Shown here: piece by piece, positions 44,341-53,872 of the stretch | Numbering within the stretch: the stretch's first letter is position 1 | How the letters are laid out: each line of letters starts with the position of its first letter | Assembly (NCBI GenBank): GCA_964399535.1 | Contig: CAYNRE010000009.1 | Coordinates: 310,001-374,000 of the forward strand | Reading direction: 5' to 3' | DNA: 64,000 bases | Source: CAYNRE01 sp964399535 | Lineage (GTDB): Bacteria; Planctomycetota; Planctomycetia; Pirellulales; CAYNRE01 | The notes under the pieces: generated by a model | Database searches by the model: none | Told to the model about the DNA's origin: nothing | What the model saw: the letters and a program-made list of their open reading frames with translations, nothing else | Position numbers and translations under genes: made by a program

Positions 44341-45255
44341 ATGGTGGAAAGCCAAAGTACCTCGAGCGACGGGCCGCGCGATGCCTGGGGCGACCGCCAG
44401 GACATTCGCTACCGGCCGCTTCACCCGCTCAAGGCCGCGCTGGCCCGCACGGCCGACGCCCTGGGCCTGACCGGCTGGTCGCTGCGCCGGCTGCTCGAGC
44501 GCTACGGCTGCTACATTCGGGCGGTCAACTACCACGATGTAATCGCCGCGCACGCCGACGGCCTCGAGCGGCAAATGCGCTGGTATGCCCAGCATTTTGT
44601 GCCCGTCGGCGCGACGGAACTATCCGAGCTGTTGGCCGGGCGCTGGCAGGCGACGCGCCCCGGATTGTTGATTAGTTTCGACGACGGCTGGCGATGCCAG
44701 GCCCGCGTGGCGGCCCCCATTCTGGAACGCTACGGGTGGCGCGGCTGGTTCTTGGTACCAGTCGGGTTTCTCGATGAACCTCGGGCCGAGTTCGTTCGCC
44801 AGCAACCTCGCGGCGGCGAACTGACCCCCATGAGCTGGGACGAGCTACGGTCGCTCGATCGTCAGGGTCACGTGGTGGGCTGCCACACCTATAGCCATCA
44901 CACCTTGCCGCCCGATACGCCCACCGAGGTGCGCGAGCGCGAACTGGTGTACGCCAAACGGCGATTGGAAACCGAACTTGGGCACCCGATCGAGAGCTTT
45001 TCCTGGGTCTGGGGGCGCGAGGGGGACTACCACGCGCTGGCCGCCCGGGCCATCGCACAGGCGGGTTACCGGCAAGCCTTTCTGACCACGCCCGGGCTGA
45101 TTCACCCTGGTAACAACCCGACCCGACTCCCGCGCACCAATGTCGAGGCCCGGTTTCCGCTGTGGCTGGTCCGCTACCAGCTTTCGGGCATCCCCGACGT
45201 GCTGGGCAGTGCCAAACGGCACCGGATCGAGGCCCGGCTCGGTGCGTCCAGCTAG
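44341..45255 (+). CDS. Polysaccharide deacetylase (NodB-like)
   Basis: The product is 304 residues from ATG 44341 (335 from ATG 44248; neither has a good ribosome-binding site). The NodB domain shows LLISFDDGW with the catalytic and metal-binding Asp pair, HTYSHHTLP with the HxxxH metal site, and SFSWVWGREGDYH. Such enzymes remove N-acetyl groups from sugar polymers. No signal peptide is evident, so it may act on a cytoplasmic precursor. Its stop overlaps the convergent Gfo/Idh/MocA gene stop as CTAG. Confidence 0.85.
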   Translation: MVESQSTSSDGPRDAWGDRQDIRYRPLHPLKAALARTADALGLTGWSLRRLLERYGCYIRAVNYHDVIAAHADGLERQMRWYAQHFVPVGATELSELLAGRWQATRPGLLISFDDGWRCQARVAAPILERYGWRGWFLVPVGFLDEPRAEFVRQQPRGGELTPMSWDELRSLDRQGHVVGCHTYSHHTLPPDTPTEVRERELVYAKRRLETELGHPIESFSWVWGREGDYHALAARAIAQAGYRQAFLTTPGLIHPGNNPTRLPRTNVEARFPLWLVRYQLSGIPDVLGSAKRHRIEARLGASS

Positions 45256-46412
45256 GCGGGAATTTCGATCCAGCAGCCCTTGTTGGCGCTTTCCAGCACC
45301 GCATCGCAAACCCGCTGCGTATGCAGTGCGCAGCGAAAGTCGGGCTGGACCGGTTTGCCGGTTTCCAAACTCTTGAGGAAATCGGCCAGGGCGTTGATGA
45401 AGGTGTGCTCGTAACCGATGGTGCAGCCGGGCACCCACCATTTGTCCATGTAGGGGTGCTCGAAATTGGTCACGTGAATCCGCTGCCAACCGGTCAGGTG
45501 GCTCTCGATTTTCTCGCCGGTCTTGGGGTCGGCGTATTTGAAGTACTGCAAGATCTGAGGATCTTCCAAATCGAAGAACACGCTTCCCCGCTCGCCGTTG
45601 AGCTCGAAGGTGTTGTAGTTTTTCCGTCCGCGGGCGTAGCGCGTGCTTTCAAAGGTGCCCATCGACCCGTTGGCGAACACCGCCAGAAACATACAGGCAT
45701 CGTCGATGCCTACCGGCTGCATTTTGCCCGTCAGGGCATGCGTTCGCTGTTTGACAAAGGTTTCGGTCGCGGCGGAGACGCGGGCAATGGGTCCGTTGAG
45801 CCACTCGGCGGTATCGATCGAGTGGGCCAACAGGTCGCCGGTGACGCCCGAGCCGGCCACGGCCGCATCGAGCCGCCATAGGGCCTGCCCCCCCTGGGGC
45901 ACATCCTCGGCAATGGTCCAATCCTGCAGGTACGTGGCCCGGTAATGGAATGGCCGGCCGATGCGCCCCTCGTCGACCACTTGCTTGGCCAGGCTAATGG
46001 CGGGCACCCGGCGGTAGTTGAACCAAACCATGTTGGGCACGCCGGCCTTTTCGACGGCGGCGGTCATCTGCTCGGCCTCGGCCACGTTCATGGCCAAAGG
46101 CTTTTCACAGAGGATCATTTTTCCGCGCTTGGCCGCCTCGAGCACAATTTCCAGGTGGGTGTTGTTCGGCGACCCGATATCGACCAGGTCGATGTCGTCG
46201 CGAGCCACTAGCTTGCGCCAGTCGGTTTCATACGAGGCGTAACCCCAGTTGGCGGCGAAGGCCTTGATTTTTTCCTCGTTCCGGGCACAGCAGGCCTGGA
46301 GCACCGGCCGCCGGTCTAAGGAAAAAAACTGGCTCACCTGGCGATACGCGTTGGAGTGGGCGCGGCCCATGAAGCCGTAGCCGATCATGCCCACGCGGAG
46401 CGGCTGAGACAT
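45252..46412 (-). CDS. Gfo/Idh/MocA-family oxidoreductase
   Basis: The 386-residue NAD(P)-dependent sugar or polyol dehydrogenase has the Rossmann motif VGMIGYGFMGRAHSNAYR and the family EKPLAMN motif, plus the C-terminal alpha/beta domain. The substrate is unknown. It is the last gene of a minus-strand group with the TIM-barrel isomerase (78 bp upstream) and cupin sugar isomerase. The three enzymes fit a sugar or inositol-like catabolic branch. Confidence 0.9.
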   Translation of the reverse strand: MSQPLRVGMIGYGFMGRAHSNAYRQVSQFFSLDRRPVLQACCARNEEKIKAFAANWGYASYETDWRKLVARDDIDLVDIGSPNNTHLEIVLEAAKRGKMILCEKPLAMNVAEAEQMTAAVEKAGVPNMVWFNYRRVPAISLAKQVVDEGRIGRPFHYRATYLQDWTIAEDVPQGGQALWRLDAAVAGSGVTGDLLAHSIDTAEWLNGPIARVSAATETFVKQRTHALTGKMQPVGIDDACMFLAVFANGSMGTFESTRYARGRKNYNTFELNGERGSVFFDLEDPQILQYFKYADPKTGEKIESHLTGWQRIHVTNFEHPYMDKWWVPGCTIGYEHTFINALADFLKSLETGKPVQPDFRCALHTQRVCDAVLESANKGCWIEIPA

Positions 46413-46490
46413 AGCTGGTTTCTCGTCAAGGAATTCCGGGAGCCCGAAAACACAGCGGCGGCACGCGCGTCCGCTGGCCGAACCGATGCG

Positions 46491-47420
46491 TTAACCGTAC
46501 TGGGCGGCGAGGGCGTCGATCGCCGTTTTACACTTGGCGGTCGCGGCCCAGGCGTCGGGCCAGAAACAGAGATCGATCGTCCACCAGTCGTCGGGCGAGC
46601 CCGCGGCGGCCAGGGCAGGCATGAACTCGTCGAACTTCAGATTGCCCTCGCCGAACGGCGGATGGGTGCTGGTGTGGTTGTCGTGGAGCGAACCGTCGGA
46701 ATCGATCAGGTGCAGCCGGCCGATCTTACCCTTTAAGCGCTCGGCCAACTCGCGAATACCGCCCGCCAAAGTTTCGCGCTCGCCCGGTTGCCGGGCACCG
46801 TGCACCGCCACCATGTTGGCATGGCAGGTATCGAACATGACGTAGAAGTTGTCGTGCCCCACTCGGTCGAGCACGCGGAAAATGTCGCTGGGTTTATTGA
46901 AGGCGAAACCCGGCTCGAATTCCCAGACCACGCGAATGCCTTGCTGCGCGGCTTCTTCGGCGCAGCGCCGCCAGGTAGCCGCCACGCGGGCCAGGGCTTC
47001 GTCGTAGGGAACCACGACGTCTTTTTTCGGTTCGCCGGGTACCTGGCCCAACACACCGGGATCCTCGGTGGTGTCGACCCGAATCACCTCGATCCCCAAG
47101 TCGCGGCAGAACTCCAGATTCTTGCGAAAGGTGCTCAGGTACGAGGCGTCGTCGGGCGCGGTGATCAACCGCTCGCTCCACAGGTCGGCCGCCAGGCCGC
47201 TGCAGCCCATGCCGCGGGTTTCCCAAAGCGAGCGAACCTGGGCTCGCTCCTCCTTGGTCTTTTGCAGGTCGGGGTTCGGATGCACCCCAAAGCCGCCCAG
47301 CTCGAGCCCGTCGAACCCCAGGGCGTGCAGTTTCTCGACGACTTCGGCAAAGGGAATGGGGTTGTCGGCGTAGGGCCCGATCGAGTAGGCCCAGGTGCCA
47401 ATCGAAATCCGCTTCGACAT
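46491..47420 (-). CDS. Sugar phosphate isomerase/epimerase (xylose isomerase-like TIM barrel)
   Basis: The 309-residue protein shows a TIM-barrel pattern: ISIGTWAYSIGPY, GFDGLELGGFGVHPNPD, VIRVDTTEDPG, VVWEFEPGFAF, NFYVMFDTCHANM and HLIDSDGSLHDNHTSTH. Acidic and His residues in these strands are typical metal ligands of the family. It probably isomerises or epimerises a sugar acid or polyol. Middle gene of the minus-strand sugar cluster; its start has no strong ribosome-binding site. Confidence 0.85.
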   Translation of the reverse strand: MSKRISIGTWAYSIGPYADNPIPFAEVVEKLHALGFDGLELGGFGVHPNPDLQKTKEERAQVRSLWETRGMGCSGLAADLWSERLITAPDDASYLSTFRKNLEFCRDLGIEVIRVDTTEDPGVLGQVPGEPKKDVVVPYDEALARVAATWRRCAEEAAQQGIRVVWEFEPGFAFNKPSDIFRVLDRVGHDNFYVMFDTCHANMVAVHGARQPGERETLAGGIRELAERLKGKIGRLHLIDSDGSLHDNHTSTHPPFGEGNLKFDEFMPALAAAGSPDDWWTIDLCFWPDAWAATAKCKTAIDALAAQYG

Positions 47421-47534
47421 GGGGGTCGCGCCCTCCGTTAACCTTCGGTAAGGAATTGGGCCACGTCAGGGGCCCTGAGCCTGGTTCGCCGATCTTGGAT
47501 CGCTGCCGAATACGGCTTCTGGCCGGGCGGACCG

Positions 47535-48788
47535 CTACGCGCCGCGGTGCGCGCCCAGCTTGGGTAAATGAGCGTGAACGTGCGGGCCGAAATAGCGGAG
47601 CGACACCAGGGGTTCGCTGCCGGTATTGGCCACTTCGACCCCCGCCGACGCGGCCTCGGCCGAAATGAACACTTCGTCCTCGGTTTCCTCGCCGAACCGA
47701 ATCATGGCCGGCGTTTGCAGGGCCAGCTTGCCCAGGGTGCCCTTGCCCTGCACCGTAATCCAGCCGCTGGCGCCGGGGTCTTGCAAGCGGCACCTGGCCC
47801 CCGGCTCGACCGTAAGCTCTTTGGCGCTAAAGAGCTGCTCTCCGTCGATCGTGCCGTAGACGATCCAGCGGTCGGTGTAGCCCTTGCCGCTGCGCTCGGG
47901 GTCGACGATCGGCTCCAGATAGTTGTGCTCCTTGAAGTGGGTATCGACGTTGCGATCCCAGTCCAACTGCCCCACGATGAAGTCGAGATCTTGGTGCTTC
48001 TCCGGAGGCATGTCTTTTACCAGCAGCGACCAGGGCACATAGCGCCCCTCGACCAGCGACTGGAACATGCCAAACACGTCCGACCCCCACTGCGGCTCGT
48101 AGGTACAGAGCGAACCCGGTGCATGCAGCACCCCGGGAGGAATGAGCCAGCCGGTGCCGCGCTTGAGCCGGTACGCCCGCGACAGGTCGAGCATGCCGTT
48201 GTCTCCCTGGTTCCAATTCTCCAGGCAGCGGCGTACGTCGGCCTTGGTCGTGCCAGGCTCCAGCCCCATAAAGGTGTAGGCAAAGTTGTTGTCCACATTG
48301 TTGAGCTGCGGGGGGAAGTAGTAGCTCTCGGGCTTGCCCTCCTGGCCGACCAGCTTGGCATCTTGAAACCGCTGGTGCATGTGGTGGGGAATGGGCCCCA
48401 TGTTGTCGAAGAACTTGGAGTACACGGGCCAGCGGCGGTACTGAGAGAACATGGCCTGGCCGATCAGCCGATTGCCGGCCTCGGCCACGGCGTCGCGCAG
48501 CAGGAACCGCTCCCCTTCAAAAGCGGCGTAACTGAGCCCCTCGTCGGGAACCCGGCCCTCGTTGGCGGCCTCGGTGGTGCTGGCAAACCACCGCTCGTCG
48601 ATGCCGCCTCGGTTGGCGCCGTAGGCGTAGTAGTCGCTGGGATGCAGCTTGATGCGATGGCCCGGGTGCAGGAAGCTGCGCGGGACCCAGGTGGGGGTTA
48701 AACGCAAAAGGCCGCCGCCGGCATCCAGAGCCCGGTCGAGCAGCCGGCCGACATTGTCGCGAGGCGAAACTTTCGAGGCTTGAATCAT
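47535..48788 (-). CDS. Cupin sugar isomerase-like protein (ManA-like)
   Basis: The 417-residue protein has two cupin halves. The first contains GPIPHHMHQRFQDAK with an HxH metal motif, the second VEPGARCRLQDPGASGW. A segment IPPGVLHAPGSLCTYEPQWG resembles the active site of mannose-6-phosphate isomerase-type cupins. The start is ATG 48788; a GTG one codon upstream (48791) is better spaced from GGAG, so either may be used. First gene of the three-gene minus-strand sugar cluster. Substrate unknown. Confidence 0.78.
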   Translation of the reverse strand: MIQASKVSPRDNVGRLLDRALDAGGGLLRLTPTWVPRSFLHPGHRIKLHPSDYYAYGANRGGIDERWFASTTEAANEGRVPDEGLSYAAFEGERFLLRDAVAEAGNRLIGQAMFSQYRRWPVYSKFFDNMGPIPHHMHQRFQDAKLVGQEGKPESYYFPPQLNNVDNNFAYTFMGLEPGTTKADVRRCLENWNQGDNGMLDLSRAYRLKRGTGWLIPPGVLHAPGSLCTYEPQWGSDVFGMFQSLVEGRYVPWSLLVKDMPPEKHQDLDFIVGQLDWDRNVDTHFKEHNYLEPIVDPERSGKGYTDRWIVYGTIDGEQLFSAKELTVEPGARCRLQDPGASGWITVQGKGTLGKLALQTPAMIRFGEETEDEVFISAEAASAGVEVANTGSEPLVSLRYFGPHVHAHLPKLGAHRGA

Positions 48789-49135
48789 CACGCTTGCTAA
48801 CTCCTGCACCAATCGACCCATCGATGCGGGGCGCCGCCGCTGGCCGCGGCGCGAGTCACGGCCCGACCGCACACCGGCGGTAGTCAACCCCACCGCCGCC
48901 TCCGCGCCCCCCGGCATCCGCCGCAAACCCCGCGAGAACCAGCCTGTCTTGGAAACCGCCTAGTTTTAAACCGCGCCCCGCCGGTTCGCAACTCGCCCAC
49001 AAAGCCACTACCCTGGAAAGCCTTGCGCGGGCGGCGTACATTCACCGCGATGCTCGCCGTGGGCGGGGCGCCCGCCATGCCTGGGGCCACGCCTCGTGCC
49101 GACAAACCGAAATGCCCAGGGGGGGGATTGGGGTC
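48789..49135. other. 347-bp divergent region between the sugar cluster and DUF4432 gene
   Basis: No gene is supported. A leftward promoter candidate at 48963-48991 is listed separately; the rightward promoter is not obvious. Confidence 0.3.
48963..48991 (-). promoter_or_regulatory. Candidate leftward promoter of the sugar cluster
   Basis: On the minus strand TTGCGA (48986-48991) and TAAAAC (48963-48968) are spaced by 17 bp. The leader to the cupin gene would be about 165 nt. Pattern match only. Confidence 0.3.
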
Positions 49136-50302
49136 ATGGCTTGGAAAACCTGGATTCTCACCGACGCCGACAGCGACACCTATGTGGAGCAGCTGCGCCT
49201 CGGTCCCCGCGACGTGGGCGGAGCCGCCGAAGGCTATAGCGTCCGCAAACGGACCCTGCGAGGCGGACTGCGCGACGGCGTCGACGCGGTCGAAATCGAT
49301 AACGGATCGCTCAGTTTCACCGTCCTCCCCACCCGGGGAATGGGCATCTGGAAAGCCCGCTCCGGCGAACTGGAAATCGGCTGGAAGGCGCCCGTCCGTG
49401 GCCCGGTTCACCCCCGCTTTGTGCCGCTCACCGAGCCGAGCGGCCTGGGCTGGCTACAAGGGTTCGACGAGCTGCTGGTTCGCTGCGGATTGGAATCCAA
49501 CGGCGGGCCGGTCCACGACGACCAGGGCCGGCTGCTCTATCCGCTGCACGGCCGCATCGCCAATCAGCCCGCCCATCGAGTCGAGCTCTCCGTCGACGGC
49601 GAGCATGGCGACATTGCCCTGATGGGCGAGGTCGACGAGTCGCGCTTGTATTCCCAGAAACTGCGGCTGCGCTCCACGATTTCAACCCGCATCGGCGAGA
49701 CCGGGCTGAAAGTGGTCGACGAGGTCATCAATCTCTCGGCCGAACCGGCCGAGCTGGAGCTGTTGTACCACGTGAATTTCGGGCTGCCGCTGCTGGACCC
49801 CGGCTCGCACGTGGTGCTGCCGGCCAAGACGGTCGTTCCCTGCAACGATCGGGCTGCCGAGGGTGTGGGCAGTTGGTACCACTACCTGCAGGAAGAAGCC
49901 GGCTACACCGAGCAGGTTTACTTCTTCGAGCTGTTGGCCGACCACGATGGCTGGACTCGGGCCTTGCTCCGCAATGCCCACGGCAACCTGGGAGTGAGCC
50001 TGGTTTACAACACGGCCCAGCTTCCGGCGTTCACCGTCTGGAAGAGTACCCAGATGGCCAGCGACGGCTACGTGACGGGGCTCGAGCCGGCGACCAACTA
50101 CCCGAACCCCCGCACCTTTGAGGCCAGCCAGGGGCGGGTCATTCGCCTGGAAGGGGGCGAGCAGCGCCGGTTCGAGGTACGCCTGGAGATTCACACCCAT
50201 GCCGAGAGCGTGGCCGCGGCCGAGCGGGCGGTGAAAGCCATTCAGGGTGAAACCGCGACCAAGATCTACGAACGCCCCACCGCGCCCTGGTCGGTTACCT
50301 GA
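49136..50302 (+). CDS. DUF4432 (aldose 1-epimerase-like) protein
   Basis: The 388-residue protein has the beta-sandwich galactose mutarotase-like pattern: VEIDNGSLSFTVLPTRGMGIW, YPLHGRIANQPAH and LLYHVNFGLPLLDPGS, as in DUF4432. Its likely role is mutarotation or binding of a sugar processed by the neighbouring isomerase and dehydrogenase genes; this is inference. ATG 49136 follows a G-rich ribosome-binding site. Divergent from the cupin gene. Confidence 0.85.
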   Translation: MAWKTWILTDADSDTYVEQLRLGPRDVGGAAEGYSVRKRTLRGGLRDGVDAVEIDNGSLSFTVLPTRGMGIWKARSGELEIGWKAPVRGPVHPRFVPLTEPSGLGWLQGFDELLVRCGLESNGGPVHDDQGRLLYPLHGRIANQPAHRVELSVDGEHGDIALMGEVDESRLYSQKLRLRSTISTRIGETGLKVVDEVINLSAEPAELELLYHVNFGLPLLDPGSHVVLPAKTVVPCNDRAAEGVGSWYHYLQEEAGYTEQVYFFELLADHDGWTRALLRNAHGNLGVSLVYNTAQLPAFTVWKSTQMASDGYVTGLEPATNYPNPRTFEASQGRVIRLEGGEQRRFEVRLEIHTHAESVAAAERAVKAIQGETATKIYERPTAPWSVT

Positions 50303-50400
50303 CCCGTCCAACGGCCCCCGGCGCAATCGGGCAGCTTTCCGCCCAGGGGCCTCCGTCGGCGGCCGGCGCGGCTCGGTCGCCACCCGGGCACCGGGGGAGA

Positions 50401-50733
50401 TCAAGCGTTTGCGACGCTGCGGTCGAGTACCACGGCCGTACCATAAACATACAGCTCGGCCGCGCCCGCGGCGACCGAACTGGTGGCGAAGCGCACGTTG
50501 AGAATGGCGTTGGCCCCCTGCGCTTGGGCCTCGGCCACCATCCGCCCCACGGCCTCGCGGCGCGATTCGGTGAGCAGTTCGGTGTAGCCTTTGAGCTCGC
50601 CGCCGAACATGTTTTTCAGGCTCGCGGCGATGTCGCGCCCCACGTGTTTGGTGCGGACCGTGTTTCCCTGAACGAGCCCTTTGACTTCCACGATCCGGTA
50701 GCCAGGGACCGACTCGGTATTTACCAGAAACAT
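50401..50733 (-). CDS. YbjQ/UPF0145 family protein
   Basis: The 110-residue protein carries the family pattern VPGYRIVEVKGLVQGNTVRT, LKGYTELLTESRREAVGRM, and a closing GANAILNVRFATSSVAAGAA. YbjQ proteins form small oligomers of unknown role; some are described as heavy-metal-binding domain proteins. Stand-alone gene, 173 bp from the ABC-2 type protein. Confidence 0.9.
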   Translation of the reverse strand: MFLVNTESVPGYRIVEVKGLVQGNTVRTKHVGRDIAASLKNMFGGELKGYTELLTESRREAVGRMVAEAQAQGANAILNVRFATSSVAAGAAELYVYGTAVVLDRSVANA

Positions 50734-50906
50734 GTTGCCGCAGCCTATCTACTATCTAGGTTCAACCAAACACCGGTCCACAGCCGGCCAACGATCACTC
50801 GGGCGGCGGAGATTCTACCGTCCGCCCCTGGGAAGAGAAAGCAAACGCCCTTGCGGGGGCGATCCACCTGGCCCTCTCTGGCGGCGGTCGCTGGCCGGGC
50901 GGGCGA

Positions 50907-52661
50907 TCAGAATTCCAGTTCGTCGAAGGCGCGCAGGCCCATTCGCATCGGCAGAATCGTGGCCGCGGCCCCCAGCAGCAGGCTGGCCGCGGTGCCCAGC
51001 CAAACCCAGCGCTCGAGCCGGGCAGGGTCGACCCAGCCGGACCCGCCCTCAGATTGCCAGGCGGCCACGTAAAAGTGGCACGGGATGGCGGCCAGCGACA
51101 CCACCGCCACGATAAACAGCGAACTGACCACCAGGTTCAAGGTACCGCCGAAACCGGCGGCGATTTTCGAGGGCGATTCTTCCCGCAGGTTGGGCATTTT
51201 CGCCCCCAGCCCGACGGCAATTCCGGAAAGCCCCGCGCAGAGAATCCAGCACACCAACAGGTGCACGAACATAACCATCGGAAGCACCCTCAGCATCAGA
51301 TCGCTGAGCACCACCAGCACGGTCGAGGCCAGGGCCGAACCGAGCGAGGCAAACAAGAACTTGCCCCACAGAATCGTGCTGCGGCGAATGGGAAGCAGCC
51401 CCAGGATCCAGAACCGCCGCCCCTCGAGACTGATCATGGGAAACACGAATCGGCTGGTGAAGGTCGACAGAATCAGGCCAACCACCGCCAGATTCAGAAA
51501 GCTGACCATATTCACCCAAGTTGCCTGGTGCACGTCGTAGCGGAACCGCCGCACGTTGACGAAATACAGCCCCAGCAGCCCCAGAAAGATCAAAAACTGC
51601 GACCACTGCACCGGGTCGCGGCGGAACAGGCGCAGGTCTTTGATCACCAAGAGCCGCATTTGAGGAGAGAGAAACACCACGGCCCGTTCGACCAGGCCGT
51701 CGATCCAGGCCCCCCGTAGTCGCCGCTTAGGGCTGCCAAAAGCGTGCAGCGCCTGGTAGCCGGGGCGAAACACTCGGGCGGCCAGGGCCATGGCCACCAG
51801 GTAGGCAAGTAGCGCGTTGGAGACGAGCAACGCCAGGAACATGACGCTTTCCGACCAGTCGTGGCCGGCCGCTTCGAGCAGCCCCGTGCTGAGCCACCAG
51901 TTGGGCAGCAACCGATGCTGGCTGAAGCGAACCCGGCCCAGCATTTCCTCGAACCAACCGGCGGTGAGCAGATCGCTTTCCGGCCCGCGCACCAGCGACC
52001 AGGCAACCCAACCCGCGATCAGCAGCGCACCGCCCCCCAGCACCGCCGCCGCGTGAAGGCGCAGGGTCGGCAACCGCCACACGATCAGCAGGCAGGCGAT
52101 CGCCCCCAAGGCGCCCGGAATCACCACGAACGAAAGCATGAACGGCAGCACGGCCGCGTAATAAAACCAGCCCGCCTGGGCCACGATGCCGTAGGCCACG
52201 AGCATGGGGCTGCCCAACAGGATGAACGCCCAACTGGAAAACACCACCGCTTCCTGCAACTTGTACAGAAACACCCGCTCGGGCCGAACGGGCAGCGTGA
52301 GCAGCATTCGCACGTCGTGCGCGGTGTAGAGATTGCCGTACAGGATGATGCCGGCCGAGAACAAGAGCATCACCAGCAGCGATGCGAAAAACACCCCGAA
52401 CACGGCCTGCACGGCCTGTTCCTGGGTGGCCGGGTGGGCGATCGACGTTTCCAGAAAACGGAACGCCTCGATGAACAACACGAACAAACCGACCCAGAAA
52501 ACGGCGCTTAGCGCCAGCACCAGCATCACCCGCAGCCGCGCCTGGTGCAGGGCTTGGTGCACCACGTTCAGCACCATGCGGCGGCGCAGCCAAGCGAATG
52601 CGTGGGCTTCCTCGGCGGGCGAGAGGTTGGGAACCGGCGATTGCGCGGCTGGGTGAAGCAC
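50907..52661 (-). CDS. ABC-2 type exporter membrane protein (permease)
   Basis: The 584-residue membrane protein has about twelve hydrophobic segments in two halves, with amphipathic loops such as LPVRPERVFLYKLQEAV and LLVIKDLRLFRRDPVQW. These features are common in large ABC-2-like permeases. No ATPase gene is adjacent, so its partner lies elsewhere. It starts at GTG 52661, five bases after the acyl-CoA dehydrogenase stop, with AAGG overlapping that stop, so the two are translationally coupled. Substrate unknown. Confidence 0.72.
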   Translation of the reverse strand: MLHPAAQSPVPNLSPAEEAHAFAWLRRRMVLNVVHQALHQARLRVMLVLALSAVFWVGLFVLFIEAFRFLETSIAHPATQEQAVQAVFGVFFASLLVMLLFSAGIILYGNLYTAHDVRMLLTLPVRPERVFLYKLQEAVVFSSWAFILLGSPMLVAYGIVAQAGWFYYAAVLPFMLSFVVIPGALGAIACLLIVWRLPTLRLHAAAVLGGGALLIAGWVAWSLVRGPESDLLTAGWFEEMLGRVRFSQHRLLPNWWLSTGLLEAAGHDWSESVMFLALLVSNALLAYLVAMALAARVFRPGYQALHAFGSPKRRLRGAWIDGLVERAVVFLSPQMRLLVIKDLRLFRRDPVQWSQFLIFLGLLGLYFVNVRRFRYDVHQATWVNMVSFLNLAVVGLILSTFTSRFVFPMISLEGRRFWILGLLPIRRSTILWGKFLFASLGSALASTVLVVLSDLMLRVLPMVMFVHLLVCWILCAGLSGIAVGLGAKMPNLREESPSKIAAGFGGTLNLVVSSLFIVAVVSLAAIPCHFYVAAWQSEGGSGWVDPARLERWVWLGTAASLLLGAAATILPMRMGLRAFDELEF

Positions 52662-52666
52662 AGACC

Positions 52667-53872
52667 TTAACCGCTCACTTCCAGCCCGTATTGCTTCAAG
52701 GCCCGTTTGGCCAGTACCACTTTGTGAACCTCGTCGGCCCCGTCGTAAATCCGGGCTCCGCGCTCGTTGCGGAGGAACGTGGCCAGGAGCGTGTCGTCGG
52801 TCAAGCCCATCGCTCCGTGAACCTGAATGGCCCGGTCAATGACGCGCAGCATGACGTCGGCCACGAAGAACTTAATCGCCGAGATCTCTTCCCGCGATGC
52901 GTACAGGCCCTCGTGATCGATCTTCCACGCGGCGTGCAACACCATGAGCCGGGCCGCGTTAATCTGAGCCCGGCTCTCGGCCACCCATTCTTGCACCATC
53001 TGCTTGGTGCCCAGCGGCTTGCCGGGCGAAATCTCGCGCGAAGCCGCCCGGCGACACATCAGGTCGTACGAGCGCTCGCAGATTCCGATCCAGCGCATGC
53101 AGTGGTGAATTCGTCCCGGCCCGAGCCGCTCCTGGGCAATCAGGAAGCCGGCCCCCTCGGGACCCAGCACATTGGTTTGGGGTACCCGCACGTTTTCATA
53201 ATTCACTTCGGCGTGCGAGTCGTAGTCTTCGCCGGCATGGCCCATCAGGGGAATGTTGCGCACGAAGGTGAATCCGGGCGTGCCTACCGGCACGATGATC
53301 TGGCTGGCCCGTTCATGAGGCGGCGCCTGCGGATTGGTCACCGCCATCACGATGGCGAACGCCGACCCTTCGTACGACGACGTAAACCATTTGCGGCCGT
53401 TGATTACGTAGTCGCCGCCATCCTTTTCCGCCGTGGTCGACATCCAAGTGGGGTTCGAGCCGGGCCGGTCAGGCTCGGTCATCGAAAAACAACTGCGAAT
53501 CTCCCCGGCTAACAGCGGCCTCAGGTATTTCTCTTTCTGCTCCTGCGTGCCGTAGCGGATCAGAATCTCCATATTGCCGGCGTCGGGCGCCTGGCAGTTG
53601 CAGAGAAAATGCCCGATCGGCGAGCGGCCCAGCACCTCGCTCACCATGCCGTGCTCGAGCAGGCTCAGCCCTAGCCCGCCGTGGTCGCGCTCGATCTGCG
53701 GCAGCCAGAACCCCTGTTCCTTGGCTCGCTGTCGGGCCGCCCTCATCTGGGGCAATACCGCGGTCCAGCCTTGGTCGCGCACCTGCGGCTCGAGCGGATA
53801 GGCGTGGGTCTCGACGAACTGCCGCAAACGCCCCAGAAAGTCTTGAAATTCGGCGGCGATGGCAAAATCCAT
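52667..53872 (-). CDS. Acyl-CoA dehydrogenase family protein (ACAD10/11-like)
   Basis: The 401-residue flavoenzyme of beta-oxidation type shows the family course: CFSMTEPDRPGSNPT in the FAD/substrate loop, YVINGRKWFTSSYEGSAF, IIVPVGTPGFTFVRN, and C-terminal IQVHGAMGLTDDTLLATF and RIYDGADEVHKVVLAK. The start has AGGAG five to six bases upstream. It would oxidise an acyl-CoA to the enoyl-CoA; the crotonase at 3132 is a distant possible partner. It is operonic with the ABC-2 membrane protein. Confidence 0.92.
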   Translation of the reverse strand: MDFAIAAEFQDFLGRLRQFVETHAYPLEPQVRDQGWTAVLPQMRAARQRAKEQGFWLPQIERDHGGLGLSLLEHGMVSEVLGRSPIGHFLCNCQAPDAGNMEILIRYGTQEQKEKYLRPLLAGEIRSCFSMTEPDRPGSNPTWMSTTAEKDGGDYVINGRKWFTSSYEGSAFAIVMAVTNPQAPPHERASQIIVPVGTPGFTFVRNIPLMGHAGEDYDSHAEVNYENVRVPQTNVLGPEGAGFLIAQERLGPGRIHHCMRWIGICERSYDLMCRRAASREISPGKPLGTKQMVQEWVAESRAQINAARLMVLHAAWKIDHEGLYASREEISAIKFFVADVMLRVIDRAIQVHGAMGLTDDTLLATFLRNERGARIYDGADEVHKVVLAKRALKQYGLEVSG

